DNA of 5,234 bases from Halanaerobiaceae bacterium (GTDB taxonomy: Bacteria > Bacillota > Halanaerobiia > Halanaerobiales > DTU029). The stretch is from contig JAAYLO010000166.1 of assembly GCA_012521855.1 (NCBI GenBank), positions 1 through 5,234 of the forward strand, given 5' to 3'. Positions within the stretch are counted from its first letter, which is position 1, and every line of letters starts with the position of its first letter. Below are positions 1 through 5,234 of this stretch, in pieces. The position numbers were made by a program, and so were the translations under genes. The notes beneath the pieces are model-generated. The model did no database searches and was not told the origin of the DNA. It was given only the letters and a program-made list of their open reading frames with translations.

Positions 1-12
1 ATTAAACATCAT
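1..12 (-). CDS. Start of next operon gene, probably ABC-2 type permease (partial)
   Basis: Only the first four codons (M-M-F-N) are visible, reading leftwards off the window. They overlap the last codons of the ABC ATPase gene in another frame. The ATG at 12-10 is preceded, at about six bases, by an AAAGGAG ribosome binding site lying inside the ATPase coding sequence (minus strand, roughly 24-18). Overlapping start and stop regions suggest translational coupling. The product cannot be read. In ATPases of this type the next gene normally encodes the membrane-spanning partner, so a permease is inferred from context alone. Confidence 0.5.
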
Positions 13-748
13 ATCTACTCCTTTCGGTCCGGATCATGATTTCTTCCAGAGATAGATCAGCTTTATCTCCTGGCTCTTTCAGGTGCTGGAAGGACTTGAT
101 AAAGTCTGATTTACCGGCACTTCTTAAGAGCTGTCCGTCTTTTATATAGGTAATGTAATCAGCACATTTCTCTAAATCAGTTATGATATGGGTAGAAAAG
201 AGGATACTGATTCCTTTCCCTTCAACCAGCTGGCGGAATAAGCCCAGCAGATCATCACGGGAGACAGGATCCAGGCCACTGGTGGGTTCATCTAAAATCA
301 ATAGTCTGGCTTTATGGGACAATGCCAGGGCCAGCATAAATTTAACCTTCATTCCTGAGGACAGCTCCCTTACCTTTTTATCAGGTGCCAGCGAGAAAGT
401 TTTCATATATTTTTCATAGGCCTGATCATCCCAGTTCCTGTAAAAGCGTTTCGTGACAGTGGTGATATCGGCCAGTTTTTTATGATTGTAAAAATCAATT
501 CCCCCCAGGACTACACCAATATCCTGTTTACATTCTTCTTCATTTTCAAAAAAGTTCTTGCCAAACATTTCGATTGTACCGGCATCAGGATTAACCAAAT
601 TGAGGATGGATTTTAATGTTGTGCTCTTTCCGGCCCCATTTTTCCCGATTAAACCCATTATTTTACCCTCTGGTAGTTCAAAGCTGATATTGTCCAGTAA
701 AAATCCTGGATATTGTTTCATAAGCCCTTTTACAGACAGTATATTCAT
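2..748 (-). CDS. ABC transporter ATP-binding protein (YtrB/BcrA-like)
   Basis: This is a 248-residue nucleotide-binding subunit that would hydrolyse ATP at the inner face of the membrane to drive a separate permease. All core ABC motifs are visible: Walker A GKNGAGKST (35-43), signature LSSGMK (129-134), Walker B LLILDEP (149-155), D-loop SGLD (157-160) and H-loop His187. The usual Q-loop glutamine is not evident; the region reads VVLGGIDFY (79-87). The length fits single-domain ATPases of multidrug, bacitracin or YtrB-like exporters. The ATG at 748 has AGGAGG at 762-757 with an eight-base spacer, and this site lies just downstream of, and touching, the stop codon of the upstream regulator gene. 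The gap to that gene is 14 bases and the next gene overlaps the end of this one, so the three form one operon. The substrate cannot be told from sequence; export of a drug, peptide or envelope-active compound is an inference from the family. Confidence 0.93.
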   Translation of the reverse strand: MNILSVKGLMKQYPGFLLDNISFELPEGKIMGLIGKNGAGKSTTLKSILNLVNPDAGTIEMFGKNFFENEEECKQDIGVVLGGIDFYNHKKLADITTVTKRFYRNWDDQAYEKYMKTFSLAPDKKVRELSSGMKVKFMLALALSHKARLLILDEPTSGLDPVSRDDLLGLFRQLVEGKGISILFSTHIITDLEKCADYITYIKDGQLLRSAGKSDFIKSFQHLKEPGDKADLSLEEIMIRTERSRYDV

Positions 749-762
749 GTTTTTTGCCTCCT

Positions 763-1215
763 TTATTCCTTGAGAAAGTTATCTATAAGTTGTCCGGTCA
801 TTAAGATGAATGTCTGGCTGTCTACCAGTGCGATCCCGGCATTTCCGGGTGTGGTATCTCCCAGTACTACCAATCTGTCTCCAGGTTTAAAATTTAAAGT
901 GTCCCTTGCCATCTTGGGTAATACGATTTGCCCCCTCTCACCCAGAGTCACTACACCAAAAATATGTTTGTTTTTCGGCGGGATGGGTAAGCCTTCTTTT
1001 TCCGGATCATGACGTACCAGATCATTTAGAGAGACATCATATAAATCTGCCAGAGCTTCACATTTCAGGATGTCAGGCAGAGAGTCTCCATTTTCCCATT
1101 TGGCAACAGCTTGACGACTGACCCCGATTTTTTCTGCTACTTCTTCCTGTGACAGGCCATTACGATTTCTTAAGAAACGGAGATTGGCAGCAATATTGTT
1201 TTTCGAATTATTCAT
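763..1215 (-). CDS. XRE-family HTH + AbrB-like domain transcriptional regulator
   Basis: This is a predicted cytoplasmic DNA-binding regulator of 150 residues with two DNA-binding modules. Residues 8-66 form an XRE/Cro-C1 helix-turn-helix, with the core LSQEEVAEKIGVSRQAVAKW at 21-40. Residues 86-120 look like an AbrB/SpoVT beta-barrel, with the hallmark GERGQIVLPK followed by FKPGDRLVVLGD. A longer start at 1224 is possible, but its ATG is one base from the AGGAGG at 1231-1226. The ATG at 1215 sits ten bases from that site and also leaves a short leader behind the TATAAT at 1243-1238, so 1215 is preferred. Being first in the operon ahead of the ABC ATPase, it probably controls its own transporter, as such regulators often do. 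Ligand and operator are unknown. The AbrB-like part may serve in dimerisation or in DNA contact. Confidence 0.88.
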   Translation of the reverse strand: MNNSKNNIAANLRFLRNRNGLSQEEVAEKIGVSRQAVAKWENGDSLPDILKCEALADLYDVSLNDLVRHDPEKEGLPIPPKNKHIFGVVTLGERGQIVLPKMARDTLNFKPGDRLVVLGDTTPGNAGIALVDSQTFILMTGQLIDNFLKE

Positions 1216-1237
1216 ATTTATCATACCTCCTGAGCAA

Positions 1238-1266
1238 ATTATATCCCAATATACATGGAATTAAAA
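1238..1266 (-). promoter_or_regulatory. Putative promoter of the regulator–ABC operon
   Basis: On the minus strand a perfect TATAAT (1243-1238) is preceded at 17 bases by a weak -35 match, TTTTAA (1266-1261). Transcription would start near 1231, giving a leader of only about 16 bases that begins at the Shine-Dalgarno of the regulator gene. The weak -35 fits a regulated promoter, but that is inference. Confidence 0.5.
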
Positions 1267-1301
1267 CCAACTGTAATTCACAGAATATGTTAACTCTGGT
1301 T
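1265..1301. promoter_or_regulatory. Candidate operator with dyad symmetry
   Basis: Just upstream of the leftward -35 lies the dyad CTGT-AATTC-ACAG (1271-1283). It is flanked by a wider imperfect inverted repeat beginning AACCA at 1265 and ending TGGTT at 1301. The position suits binding by the XRE–AbrB regulator. The symmetry is modest for AT-rich DNA, so this is only a candidate. Confidence 0.25.
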
Positions 1302-1341
1302 GCATGCTAATCATATTTCCGAATTTTCTAAAATCTCTATG

Positions 1342-1370
1342 TTGACAATATAAAAGATAAGCGTTATATT
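1342..1370 (+). promoter_or_regulatory. Near-consensus sigma-A promoter for the GIY-YIG gene
   Basis: A perfect -35 TTGACA (1342-1347) and a -10 TATATT (1365-1370) are separated by exactly 17 bases. Transcription would start near 1377, giving a leader of about 77 bases before the ATG at 1454. This is the strongest promoter seen in the window, and it points into the interrupted nuclease gene and possibly on into the membrane ferredoxin gene. Confidence 0.75.
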
Positions 1371-1453
1371 ACATATAAGTGTGCATTTCTTATTAACTGA
1401 GTATCCAGCACAAGTATTTTTTACTTATTCATACATTATTAGGAGGTAACATC

Positions 1454-2299
1454 ATGCCAAAAACTGTAACTTATCTTTACCCGGATATAGAAAAAGCATC
1501 ATCCCTTAAAATGTTCCAGGACAGAACCAATCAAATCAGGGCATTTTACTTTACCCGTGAAAACATATGAAAAGTAGAAAAGATGGAATCAGGTACGAAT
1601 TATGCTGTATATTTCCTGTTTGACGAAGCCGAGGATAATGGAATAACCAGGGTGTATATAGGCCAATTGAGAACAGGTGCTAAAAGGATGTTATCACATG
1701 ATAAGTCAAAGCAGTTCTGGTCCTTCTGTATCATGTTTGTTACAGACAATAATTCATTTGATGCATTGACAATTGATTATATAGAATATTATTTTATTAA
1801 CAAATTAAAAGGAAGTAGTTCATACTTGTTGGAAAATAAAGATATGAGAACCAGTGAGCCTATTATAAGTATTTATGATAAGCCCAAACTCATGGCTTAT
1901 ATAGAGCAAATTGAGTTTCTGCTAAAAACAGAAGGCATAGATTTTGATGAACAGCAAGTGGCTGAAGATACCAGGTTTTATTATCCAGTGAATAAAAAAT
2001 ATCATGCTAAAATATCCATAAAGGATGGGAAATTTATTCTTCATGCAGGATCTTTAATAAGGAGGCCAAATGAAACTTCTAAAGAATGGGCAGATGAAGG
2101 CCGATTCTATAATCGCTACAATAAAATTATAGACGATTTTTTAAAAGATAATAAAATTATTGAGAAAGATAATTGTTATGAGACCCTGGTCAATCTTTCT
2201 TTTAAAAGCCCTTCTATGATAGCAGGTTTAGTGAGTGGAAGTTCAGAAAATGGCTGGTTATTTTTCGAAGGCTTAAATGACTTACGATATACAGAATAA
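1454..2299 (+). pseudogene. GIY-YIG nuclease family gene interrupted by in-frame TGA (full span)
   Basis: The full reading frame spans 282 codons including the final stop. It begins at an ATG with an ideal AGGAGG (1441-1446) seven bases upstream, but TGA occurs at 1568-1570 after 38 codons. The same frame then continues to 2299 without another stop. The first 38 residues (MPKTVTYLYPDIEK... to ...FYFTRENI) resemble the N-terminal segment normally found before the nuclease domain in GIY-YIG/DUF4357 proteins, so the two pieces belong to one ancestral gene. A single CGA-to-TGA change would explain the stop. Outcomes could be a 38-residue peptide only, restart at the ATG at 1583, low-level readthrough, or a sequencing error. 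It is listed as a pseudogene because of the stop; the downstream piece is listed separately as it may still be made. Confidence 0.7.
1583..2299 (+). CDS. GIY-YIG nuclease domain + DUF4357 protein (downstream piece)
   Basis: This is a 238-residue piece with the intact GIY-YIG fold followed by DUF4357. The two signature tyrosines lie in AVYFLF (Tyr10) and VYIG (Tyr25). They are followed by the expected arginine (Arg35 in AKRMLSH), His39 and the metal-binding glutamate (Glu68 in IDYIEYYF), so the catalytic residues appear present. The C-terminal half ends in the DUF4357 hallmark FKSPSMIAGLVSGSSENGW (about 207-225). The family consists of predicted DNA endonucleases of unknown biological role, often in accessory regions. 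The ATG at 1583 lacks a good ribosome binding site (only the purine-rich GTAGAAAAG precedes it). It lies 12 bases after the upstream stop, so expression would depend on reinitiation or readthrough. Family assignment is firm; whether the protein is produced is uncertain. Confidence 0.75.
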   Translation: MESGTNYAVYFLFDEAEDNGITRVYIGQLRTGAKRMLSHDKSKQFWSFCIMFVTDNNSFDALTIDYIEYYFINKLKGSSSYLLENKDMRTSEPIISIYDKPKLMAYIEQIEFLLKTEGIDFDEQQVAEDTRFYYPVNKKYHAKISIKDGKFILHAGSLIRRPNETSKEWADEGRFYNRYNKIIDDFLKDNKIIEKDNCYETLVNLSFKSPSMIAGLVSGSSENGWLFFEGLNDLRYTE

Positions 2300-2323
2300 G
2301 CATAACAAAAGGATGTCAGGGAG

Positions 2324-3157
2324 ATGAACTTAAAAATAAAAAAATATATTTATCCCTTAATAATCTGGCTCATCTTTGAAATAGTTGCTGTTTCTCTATG
2401 GCTGAAAAAAGACAATTTGTTTTACCTGCTAAATTTTTCTTACATCGGTACAGCCATAGCTCTGGGGGTCTATTTGTTTATAAATAATTATAGATATGCC
2501 AGGCCTGTGGTACAACTGCTTGTCGGAACATACATGCTCGTATATTTGGGCTTGATCTGCAGGGAGAATATGCAGATTGAGGGTTTCTGGTATTATCTTT
2601 TCCTCGGGGTTTTTGAGGCTGCGGTCATTCATTATGCTGTGGCCAAGATATTTGGCCCGCTTCTTTTTGGCAGGGGTTGGTGTGGATATGCTTGCTGGAC
2701 TGCCATGATACTGGATTTATTGCCATTTAAAACCCCAGAGCTGCCGGGTAAGAAAATCGGGTGGATACGCTATATAATGTTTGCATTATCTTTTGTATTT
2801 GTACTGGCATTATTCCTGTTTCAGGCAGGGGATTTTGAAATTATCATGTTCCGTGCCTTTATTATCGGCAATATTCTATATTATACTGCCGGGTTTATCC
2901 TGGCATTTGTATTTAAAGACAACAGGGCTTTCTGTAAATATATATGTCCTGTGACAGTATTTTTAAAGCCCATGAGCTATTATGCAGTGATAAGAATAAG
3001 ATGTGATGAGGACAGGTGTATTTCCTGCGGGAAATGTAAAAGGGTATGCCCGATGGAGGTTGATGTGACGGATAACTCAAGAAAACGGAAGAATGGAACA
3101 GAGTGTATTCTCTGTATGGAATGTGTAAAAAATTGTCCTGCAGGTGCACTATATTAG
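2324..3157 (+). CDS. NapH/NosR-like membrane-bound 4Fe-4S ferredoxin protein
   Basis: This 277-residue integral membrane protein probably passes electrons between a membrane donor and a partner via iron–sulfur clusters. About six hydrophobic helices are visible (roughly 8-27, 32-53, 61-79, 89-115, 146-167 and 175-197). Two CxxxC pairs (Cys120/124 in GWCGYAC and Cys204/208 in FCKYICP) resemble the paired motifs of NapH, NosR and CcoG proteins. The hydrophilic C-terminus has two classical [4Fe-4S] motifs, CISCGKCKRVCP (232-243) and CILCMECVKNCP (261-272). There are no napG, nos or rnf neighbours, so no pathway can be assigned. The ATG at 2324 is preceded by AAAAGGA at about ten bases; the nearer AGGGAG touches the start codon and is too close. 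The gene lies 24 bases behind the GIY-YIG gene and may share its transcript. No terminator follows it. Confidence 0.85.
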   Translation: MNLKIKKYIYPLIIWLIFEIVAVSLWLKKDNLFYLLNFSYIGTAIALGVYLFINNYRYARPVVQLLVGTYMLVYLGLICRENMQIEGFWYYLFLGVFEAAVIHYAVAKIFGPLLFGRGWCGYACWTAMILDLLPFKTPELPGKKIGWIRYIMFALSFVFVLALFLFQAGDFEIIMFRAFIIGNILYYTAGFILAFVFKDNRAFCKYICPVTVFLKPMSYYAVIRIRCDEDRCISCGKCKRVCPMEVDVTDNSRKRKNGTECILCMECVKNCPAGALY

Positions 3158-3202
3158 ATAGACAGTATAAAAACTGTATTCTTCAGGTACAGCACGTTTA
3201 GC

Positions 3203-3210
3203 GGAGGTGG
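3203..3210 (+). promoter_or_regulatory. Shine-Dalgarno that decides a CTG start for alkD
   Basis: GGAGGTGG lies here, with the GGAGG core ending eight bases before CTG at 3216. That spacing is ideal for 3216. The nearby TTG at 3212 is in a different frame that closes after ten codons, and the in-frame TTG at 3396 has no comparable site. Confidence 0.65.
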
Positions 3211-3215
3211 TTTGA

Positions 3216-3929
3216 CTGGAATATATACAGAAAATCAAGGATGACCTGGCACAGTATATAGATCAGGAGAAAGCAGAATTTCTTCCAAATTTTTTTAATG
3301 CTTTCCCTGGCGGCTATGGAGAGGGTGATCAATTTCTGGGTGTAAGGGTCCCTGATCAGCGGAAAGTTGCCGGGAAATATTACAGGGATATTTCATTGGA
3401 GGGTGTTCAGCTGCTCCTGAGATCACCGGTACATGAGTACCGTCTTACAGCTCTGGTAATTCTGGTCCATAAGTTTGAAAAAGCAAAAGACGAAGCGGAT
3501 AAGAAAGCAATAGTTGACCTGTATATCAGTAATCTGGAGTATGTGAATAACTGGGATCTGGTGGACTCCTCCGCAGATAAAATACTGGGAGCTTATCTTG
3601 CAGAAAGGGACAGAAGTATCCTGTACAGGCTGGCCAGAACAAATCATCTCTGGAGTCAAAGGATTGCAATTATGGCTACATTTTATTTTATCCGGAGAAA
3701 TGAATTCCAGGATACCCTGGAAATTGCAAAAATATTGTTGAAACACGAACATGATCTTATTCACAAAGCAGTAGGATGGATGCTGAGAGAAGTGGGAAAG
3801 AGGGATTTCAGGGTTGAATATGAGTTTTTGAAGAAATACTACAAGGAGATGCCCCGTACAATGCTGAGGTATGCTATAGAGAAATTTGAACCGGAGTTAA
3901 GACAACAATTCCTGAAGGGGCTAATTTAA
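3216..3929 (+). CDS. alkD: AlkD-type DNA alkylation repair glycosylase
   Basis: AlkD enzymes are built of HEAT-like helical repeats and remove positively charged alkylated bases such as N3-methyladenine and N7-methylguanine without flipping the base. From CTG at 3216 the product has 237 residues, the usual AlkD length. The N-terminal family block (FFNAFPGGYGEGDQFLGVRVPD, about 26-47) lies entirely upstream of the first conventional start at 3396 (TTG), so the short 177-residue version would lack conserved sequence. Residues corresponding to the known active site are present: Trp113 and Asp117 in NNWDLVD, Arg149 in LWSQRIAI and Trp188 in HKAVGWMLREVG. The start is preceded by GGAGGTGG at good spacing. 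An in-frame TGA at 3213 excludes a start further upstream. CTG could be a rare start, or an ATG altered by substitution or by a C inserted into GATGGAA. Function is confident; efficient translation is less so. Confidence 0.85.
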   Translation: MEYIQKIKDDLAQYIDQEKAEFLPNFFNAFPGGYGEGDQFLGVRVPDQRKVAGKYYRDISLEGVQLLLRSPVHEYRLTALVILVHKFEKAKDEADKKAIVDLYISNLEYVNNWDLVDSSADKILGAYLAERDRSILYRLARTNHLWSQRIAIMATFYFIRRNEFQDTLEIAKILLKHEHDLIHKAVGWMLREVGKRDFRVEYEFLKKYYKEMPRTMLRYAIEKFEPELRQQFLKGLI

Positions 3930-4140
3930 ATGCCATCCAGGGCCTGCTTCAGATACTGTCCTGCCCGGGTAAAGGTCCATGCCTGATGGTGAACCCTATG
4001 ATGGCAGTATTGCCAACATGGGTGTAAAAAATCCTGATGGTTGAGTTTACTATATCATAGGTGTCCGGAAAGATATACGGGCGAAAATCGGTAAAGAGCC
4101 AGGTGACAGTGTAGTGGTTACAATACAGGAAAGGTATTGA
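3930..4140 (+). pseudogene. DUF1905 domain gene remnant
   Basis: About 210 bases translate in pieces to the C-terminal half of a DUF1905 protein, a small (about 95-100 residue) family of unknown function. The first piece (from 3930) reads MPSRACFRYCPARVKVHA and then meets TGA. A frame change near 3984 gives DGEPYDGSIANMGVKNPDG, then TGA at 4042-4044. The same frame goes on as VYYIIGVRKDIRAKIGKEPG and DSVVVTIQERY to a stop at 4138-4140. The order and joins match the family pattern RVKVHATFDGEPYDGS...CYIIGVRKDIR. The first 35-40 residues of the domain are missing, apparently deleted up to the end of alkD. With a 5' deletion, a frameshift and a nonsense codon, this is a relic. The family match is recalled from conserved motifs rather than searched. 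Confidence 0.7.
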
Positions 4141-4149
4141 CAATATAAT
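4121..4149 (+). promoter_or_regulatory. Possible promoter for the nucleotidyltransferase gene
   Basis: A perfect TATAAT at 4144-4149 lies 40 bases before the ATG at 4190, so transcription would start near 4156. No good -35 sits at 16-18 bases (CAATAC at 4121 is poor), and the TTGACA at 4137 overlaps the region too closely to be its partner. The site lies at the 3' end of the DUF1905 relic. Confidence 0.35.
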
Positions 4150-4189
4150 AAACACGGACATTGAAGAGAAATTGAGGTGTAATAATATT

Positions 4190-5044
4190 ATGACTGTAGA
4201 AAAAATTCTTGAAAAAGTGAAGGAAGAACTCAAAGGGGTGCCCGGTATTACCGGGGTGGTGCTTGGGGGTTCCAGAGCAAGAGGCACTCATCATCCTTCT
4301 TCTGATATCGATATTGGAATATATTATGATGAAAAAGCAGGATTTGATGTAAAAGAGATTGGAAGGATTGCCGCTAAACTGGATGATGAACATCGGGAAA
4401 ACATTATTACATCATTGGGTGAGTGGGGTGAATGGGTGAATGGCGGAGGCTGGCTTGTAGTTGATGGTTATCATGTGGATTTCCTATTCCGGGATATAAA
4501 CCGGGTGTCGGATGTTATTGCTGAGTGTTTAGCCGGAAGGGTTACAGCACATTATCATACAGGACATCCCCATGCTTTTTTAAATCATATGTATATGGGG
4601 GAAATTGCAATTTGCCGAATATTATATGATCCAGAAAACAGGATTGCACAGTTAAAGAGTAAGACTGAACCATATCCAGAGACCTTAAAAGAAGCGATTA
4701 CCGGATACTTTCTCTTTGAAGCATCCTTTTCTTTGATGTTTGCAAAAGTTAATATTGATAAGGAAGATCTATCATACGTCTGTGGTCATTGCTACAGGAG
4801 TATATCCTGTTTGAACCAGGTGCTGTTTGCCATTAATGAAGAGTACTGTATCAATGAGAAAAAGGCTGTTAAAATGATTGAGACTTTCAAGCTGAAACCA
4901 GATGCTTATAAAGAGCGGATTGACAGGATTATTACTCTGATTTCTTCAGATGCGGAAAAGACAAAAGAAGCTGTGGATATACTCCAGGAATTGTTTAATG
5001 AAGTTGATAACATGGCAGAGAGTATTAAACAACAAAATAGCTGA
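4190..5044 (+). CDS. Nucleotidyltransferase domain protein (pol-beta fold)
   Basis: This 284-residue protein has an N-terminal nucleotidyltransferase domain of the DNA polymerase beta superfamily. The motif GGSRARGTHHPSSDIDIGIY (26-45) supplies the glycine–serine nucleotide-binding turn and the metal-binding aspartates Asp39 and Asp41. A third carboxylate is Asp97 in YHVDFLF. The remaining residues are a largely helical C-terminal region with several cysteines around 200-215. The family moves a nucleotide from NTP to a small molecule or protein; some members modify aminoglycosides or lincosamides, but nothing here identifies the acceptor and resistance should not be assumed. ATG at 4190 is chosen because GAGGTG (4174-4179) lies ten bases upstream. 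The alternative TTG at 4172 overlaps that site and lacks its own. The gene stands alone behind the DUF1905 relic. Confidence 0.85.
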   Translation: MTVEKILEKVKEELKGVPGITGVVLGGSRARGTHHPSSDIDIGIYYDEKAGFDVKEIGRIAAKLDDEHRENIITSLGEWGEWVNGGGWLVVDGYHVDFLFRDINRVSDVIAECLAGRVTAHYHTGHPHAFLNHMYMGEIAICRILYDPENRIAQLKSKTEPYPETLKEAITGYFLFEASFSLMFAKVNIDKEDLSYVCGHCYRSISCLNQVLFAINEEYCINEKKAVKMIETFKLKPDAYKERIDRIITLISSDAEKTKEAVDILQELFNEVDNMAESIKQQNS

Positions 5045-5082
5045 TTGAATTATTCTGATATAAAATTCAGGAGATGCTCGAG

Positions 5083-5181
5083 ATGATATCAATGGGGGAT
5101 TGTGTAGAATTTCAGCAGGAAGCAGGAAAAAGTGATATAAATAAAGAAATAGAGACCCAAAACACCTGGCAAAGGAGTTGA
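5083..5181 (+). CDS. Short ORF of unknown function (32 codons)
   Basis: This ORF starts at ATG with AGGAG (5069-5073) nine bases upstream and ends with TGA at 5181. The product begins MISMGDCVEFQQEAG and resembles nothing I recognise. Its last ten or so codons lie inside the hairpin at 5149-5189, so it may be a small gene cut off by an insertion at about 5149, or simply chance. No membrane segment or motif is visible. Confidence 0.25.
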   Translation: MISMGDCVEFQQEAGKSDINKEIETQNTWQRS

Positions 5182-5189
5182 GTCTCTAT
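5149..5189. repeat. Long imperfect hairpin burying a ribosome binding site
   Basis: The arms ATAGAGAC (5149-5156) and GTCTCTAT (5182-5189) pair perfectly. After a C·A mismatch, CAA/TTG pairs again. After two unpaired A residues an inner stem CACCT/AGGAG (one A·A mismatch) closes a GGCAA loop. The AAAGGAG at 5171-5177 is therefore partly base-paired, and an ATG follows directly at 5190. No T-run follows, so it is not a standard terminator. Similar RBS-masking hairpins occur at the ends of some insertion sequences, but the element here is not identified. Confidence 0.55.
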
Positions 5190-5234
5190 ATGGATATTAT
5201 ACTTGATAAAATAACAGATTTCAATAGTTTAGAA
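5190..5234 (+). CDS. Start of an unidentified ORF running off the window, possibly a transposase
   Basis: Fifteen codons (MDIILDKITDFNSLE) are open to the window edge. AAAGGAG at 5171-5177 is 12 bases upstream, rather far, and lies in a hairpin. The hairpin and the FNSLE ending faintly recall the N-termini of ISLre2/UPF0236-type transposases, but this is a guess from very few residues. Confidence 0.3.
   Translation, partial: MDIILDKITDFNSLE

Noticed and set aside
1568..1570. TGA as selenocysteine or as a recoded tryptophan codon
   Set aside because: No convincing SECIS-like hairpin follows the TGA. The nucleotidyltransferase gene ends in TGA and TGG encodes Trp throughout, so the standard code fits. 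The family does not use a catalytic Cys or Sec there.
3162..3177. ACAGT/ACTGT hairpin after the ferredoxin gene as terminator
   Set aside because: The stem is only five base pairs, AT-rich and not followed by a T-run.
3396..3929. AlkD as a 177-residue protein starting at TTG 3396
   Set aside because: It lacks a ribosome binding site and drops the conserved N-terminal block that is clearly encoded upstream in the same frame.
4137..4165. TTGACA at 4137 as a -35 box
   Set aside because: No -10-like sequence lies 16-18 bases downstream (ATTGAA only); the TATAAT at 4144 is two bases away and cannot be its partner.
4172..4189. TTG at 4172 as the start of the nucleotidyltransferase gene
   Set aside because: It overlaps the GAGGTG site that correctly serves the ATG at 4190.
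3949..4393. Two minus-strand ORFs of 112 and 91 codons
   Set aside because: They lie opposite the DUF1905 relic and the nucleotidyltransferase 5' end, have low-complexity Ile/Phe/Ser-rich products and no recognisable motif.
5149..5189. Hairpin as intrinsic terminator of the nucleotidyltransferase gene
   Set aside because: It is not GC-rich, has mismatches and is followed by ATATGGATATT rather than a T-run.

Overview
The window looks like low-GC Firmicutes DNA, most likely from a Clostridia/Lachnospiraceae-type anaerobe. It is AT-rich with frequent AGA/AGG arginine codons, has strong AGGAGG-type ribosome binding sites, and carries protein families common in that group: an XRE–AbrB regulator with a YtrB/BcrA-like ABC ATPase, a NapH-like membrane ferredoxin and an AlkD glycosylase. 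This assignment is inference from gene content only.

Left part (1-1224, minus strand): a compact operon reads leftwards. A two-domain regulator (XRE helix-turn-helix plus AbrB-like domain) comes first, then an ABC transporter ATPase 14 bases later. The first codons of a third gene, presumably the ABC-2 type permease, overlap the end of the ATPase gene and run off the window. The 1225-1453 intergenic region holds divergent promoters: a leftward TATAAT box for this operon and a near-consensus rightward promoter (TTGACA-17-TATATT).

Middle (1454-3157, plus strand): the rightward promoter and an ideal Shine-Dalgarno lead into a GIY-YIG/DUF4357 nuclease gene whose frame is interrupted by a TGA after codon 38. 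The same frame continues at once and encodes the whole nuclease and DUF4357 domains. A six-helix membrane protein with two CxxxC motifs and two [4Fe-4S] ferredoxin motifs (NapH/NosR-like) follows after 24 bases.

Right part (3158-5234, plus strand): an AlkD-type DNA glycosylase gene is complete only if a CTG at 3216 is accepted as start, since the conserved first 60 residues contain no ATG, GTG or TTG. Directly behind it lies a decayed DUF1905 gene (5' end missing, one frameshift, one internal TGA). A pol-beta-fold nucleotidyltransferase gene comes next. The last 190 bases hold a short ORF of unknown meaning and a long imperfect hairpin that buries a ribosome binding site just ahead of an ORF running off the edge. 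The hairpin and ORF could be the start of a mobile element, but too little is visible to say.

No RNA gene, CRISPR array or convincing intrinsic terminator was seen. The most noteworthy features are the interrupted nuclease gene, the CTG-started glycosylase and the DUF1905 relic. Together they suggest accessory DNA with several lesions, or errors in a draft assembly. I see no convincing new multi-gene system.
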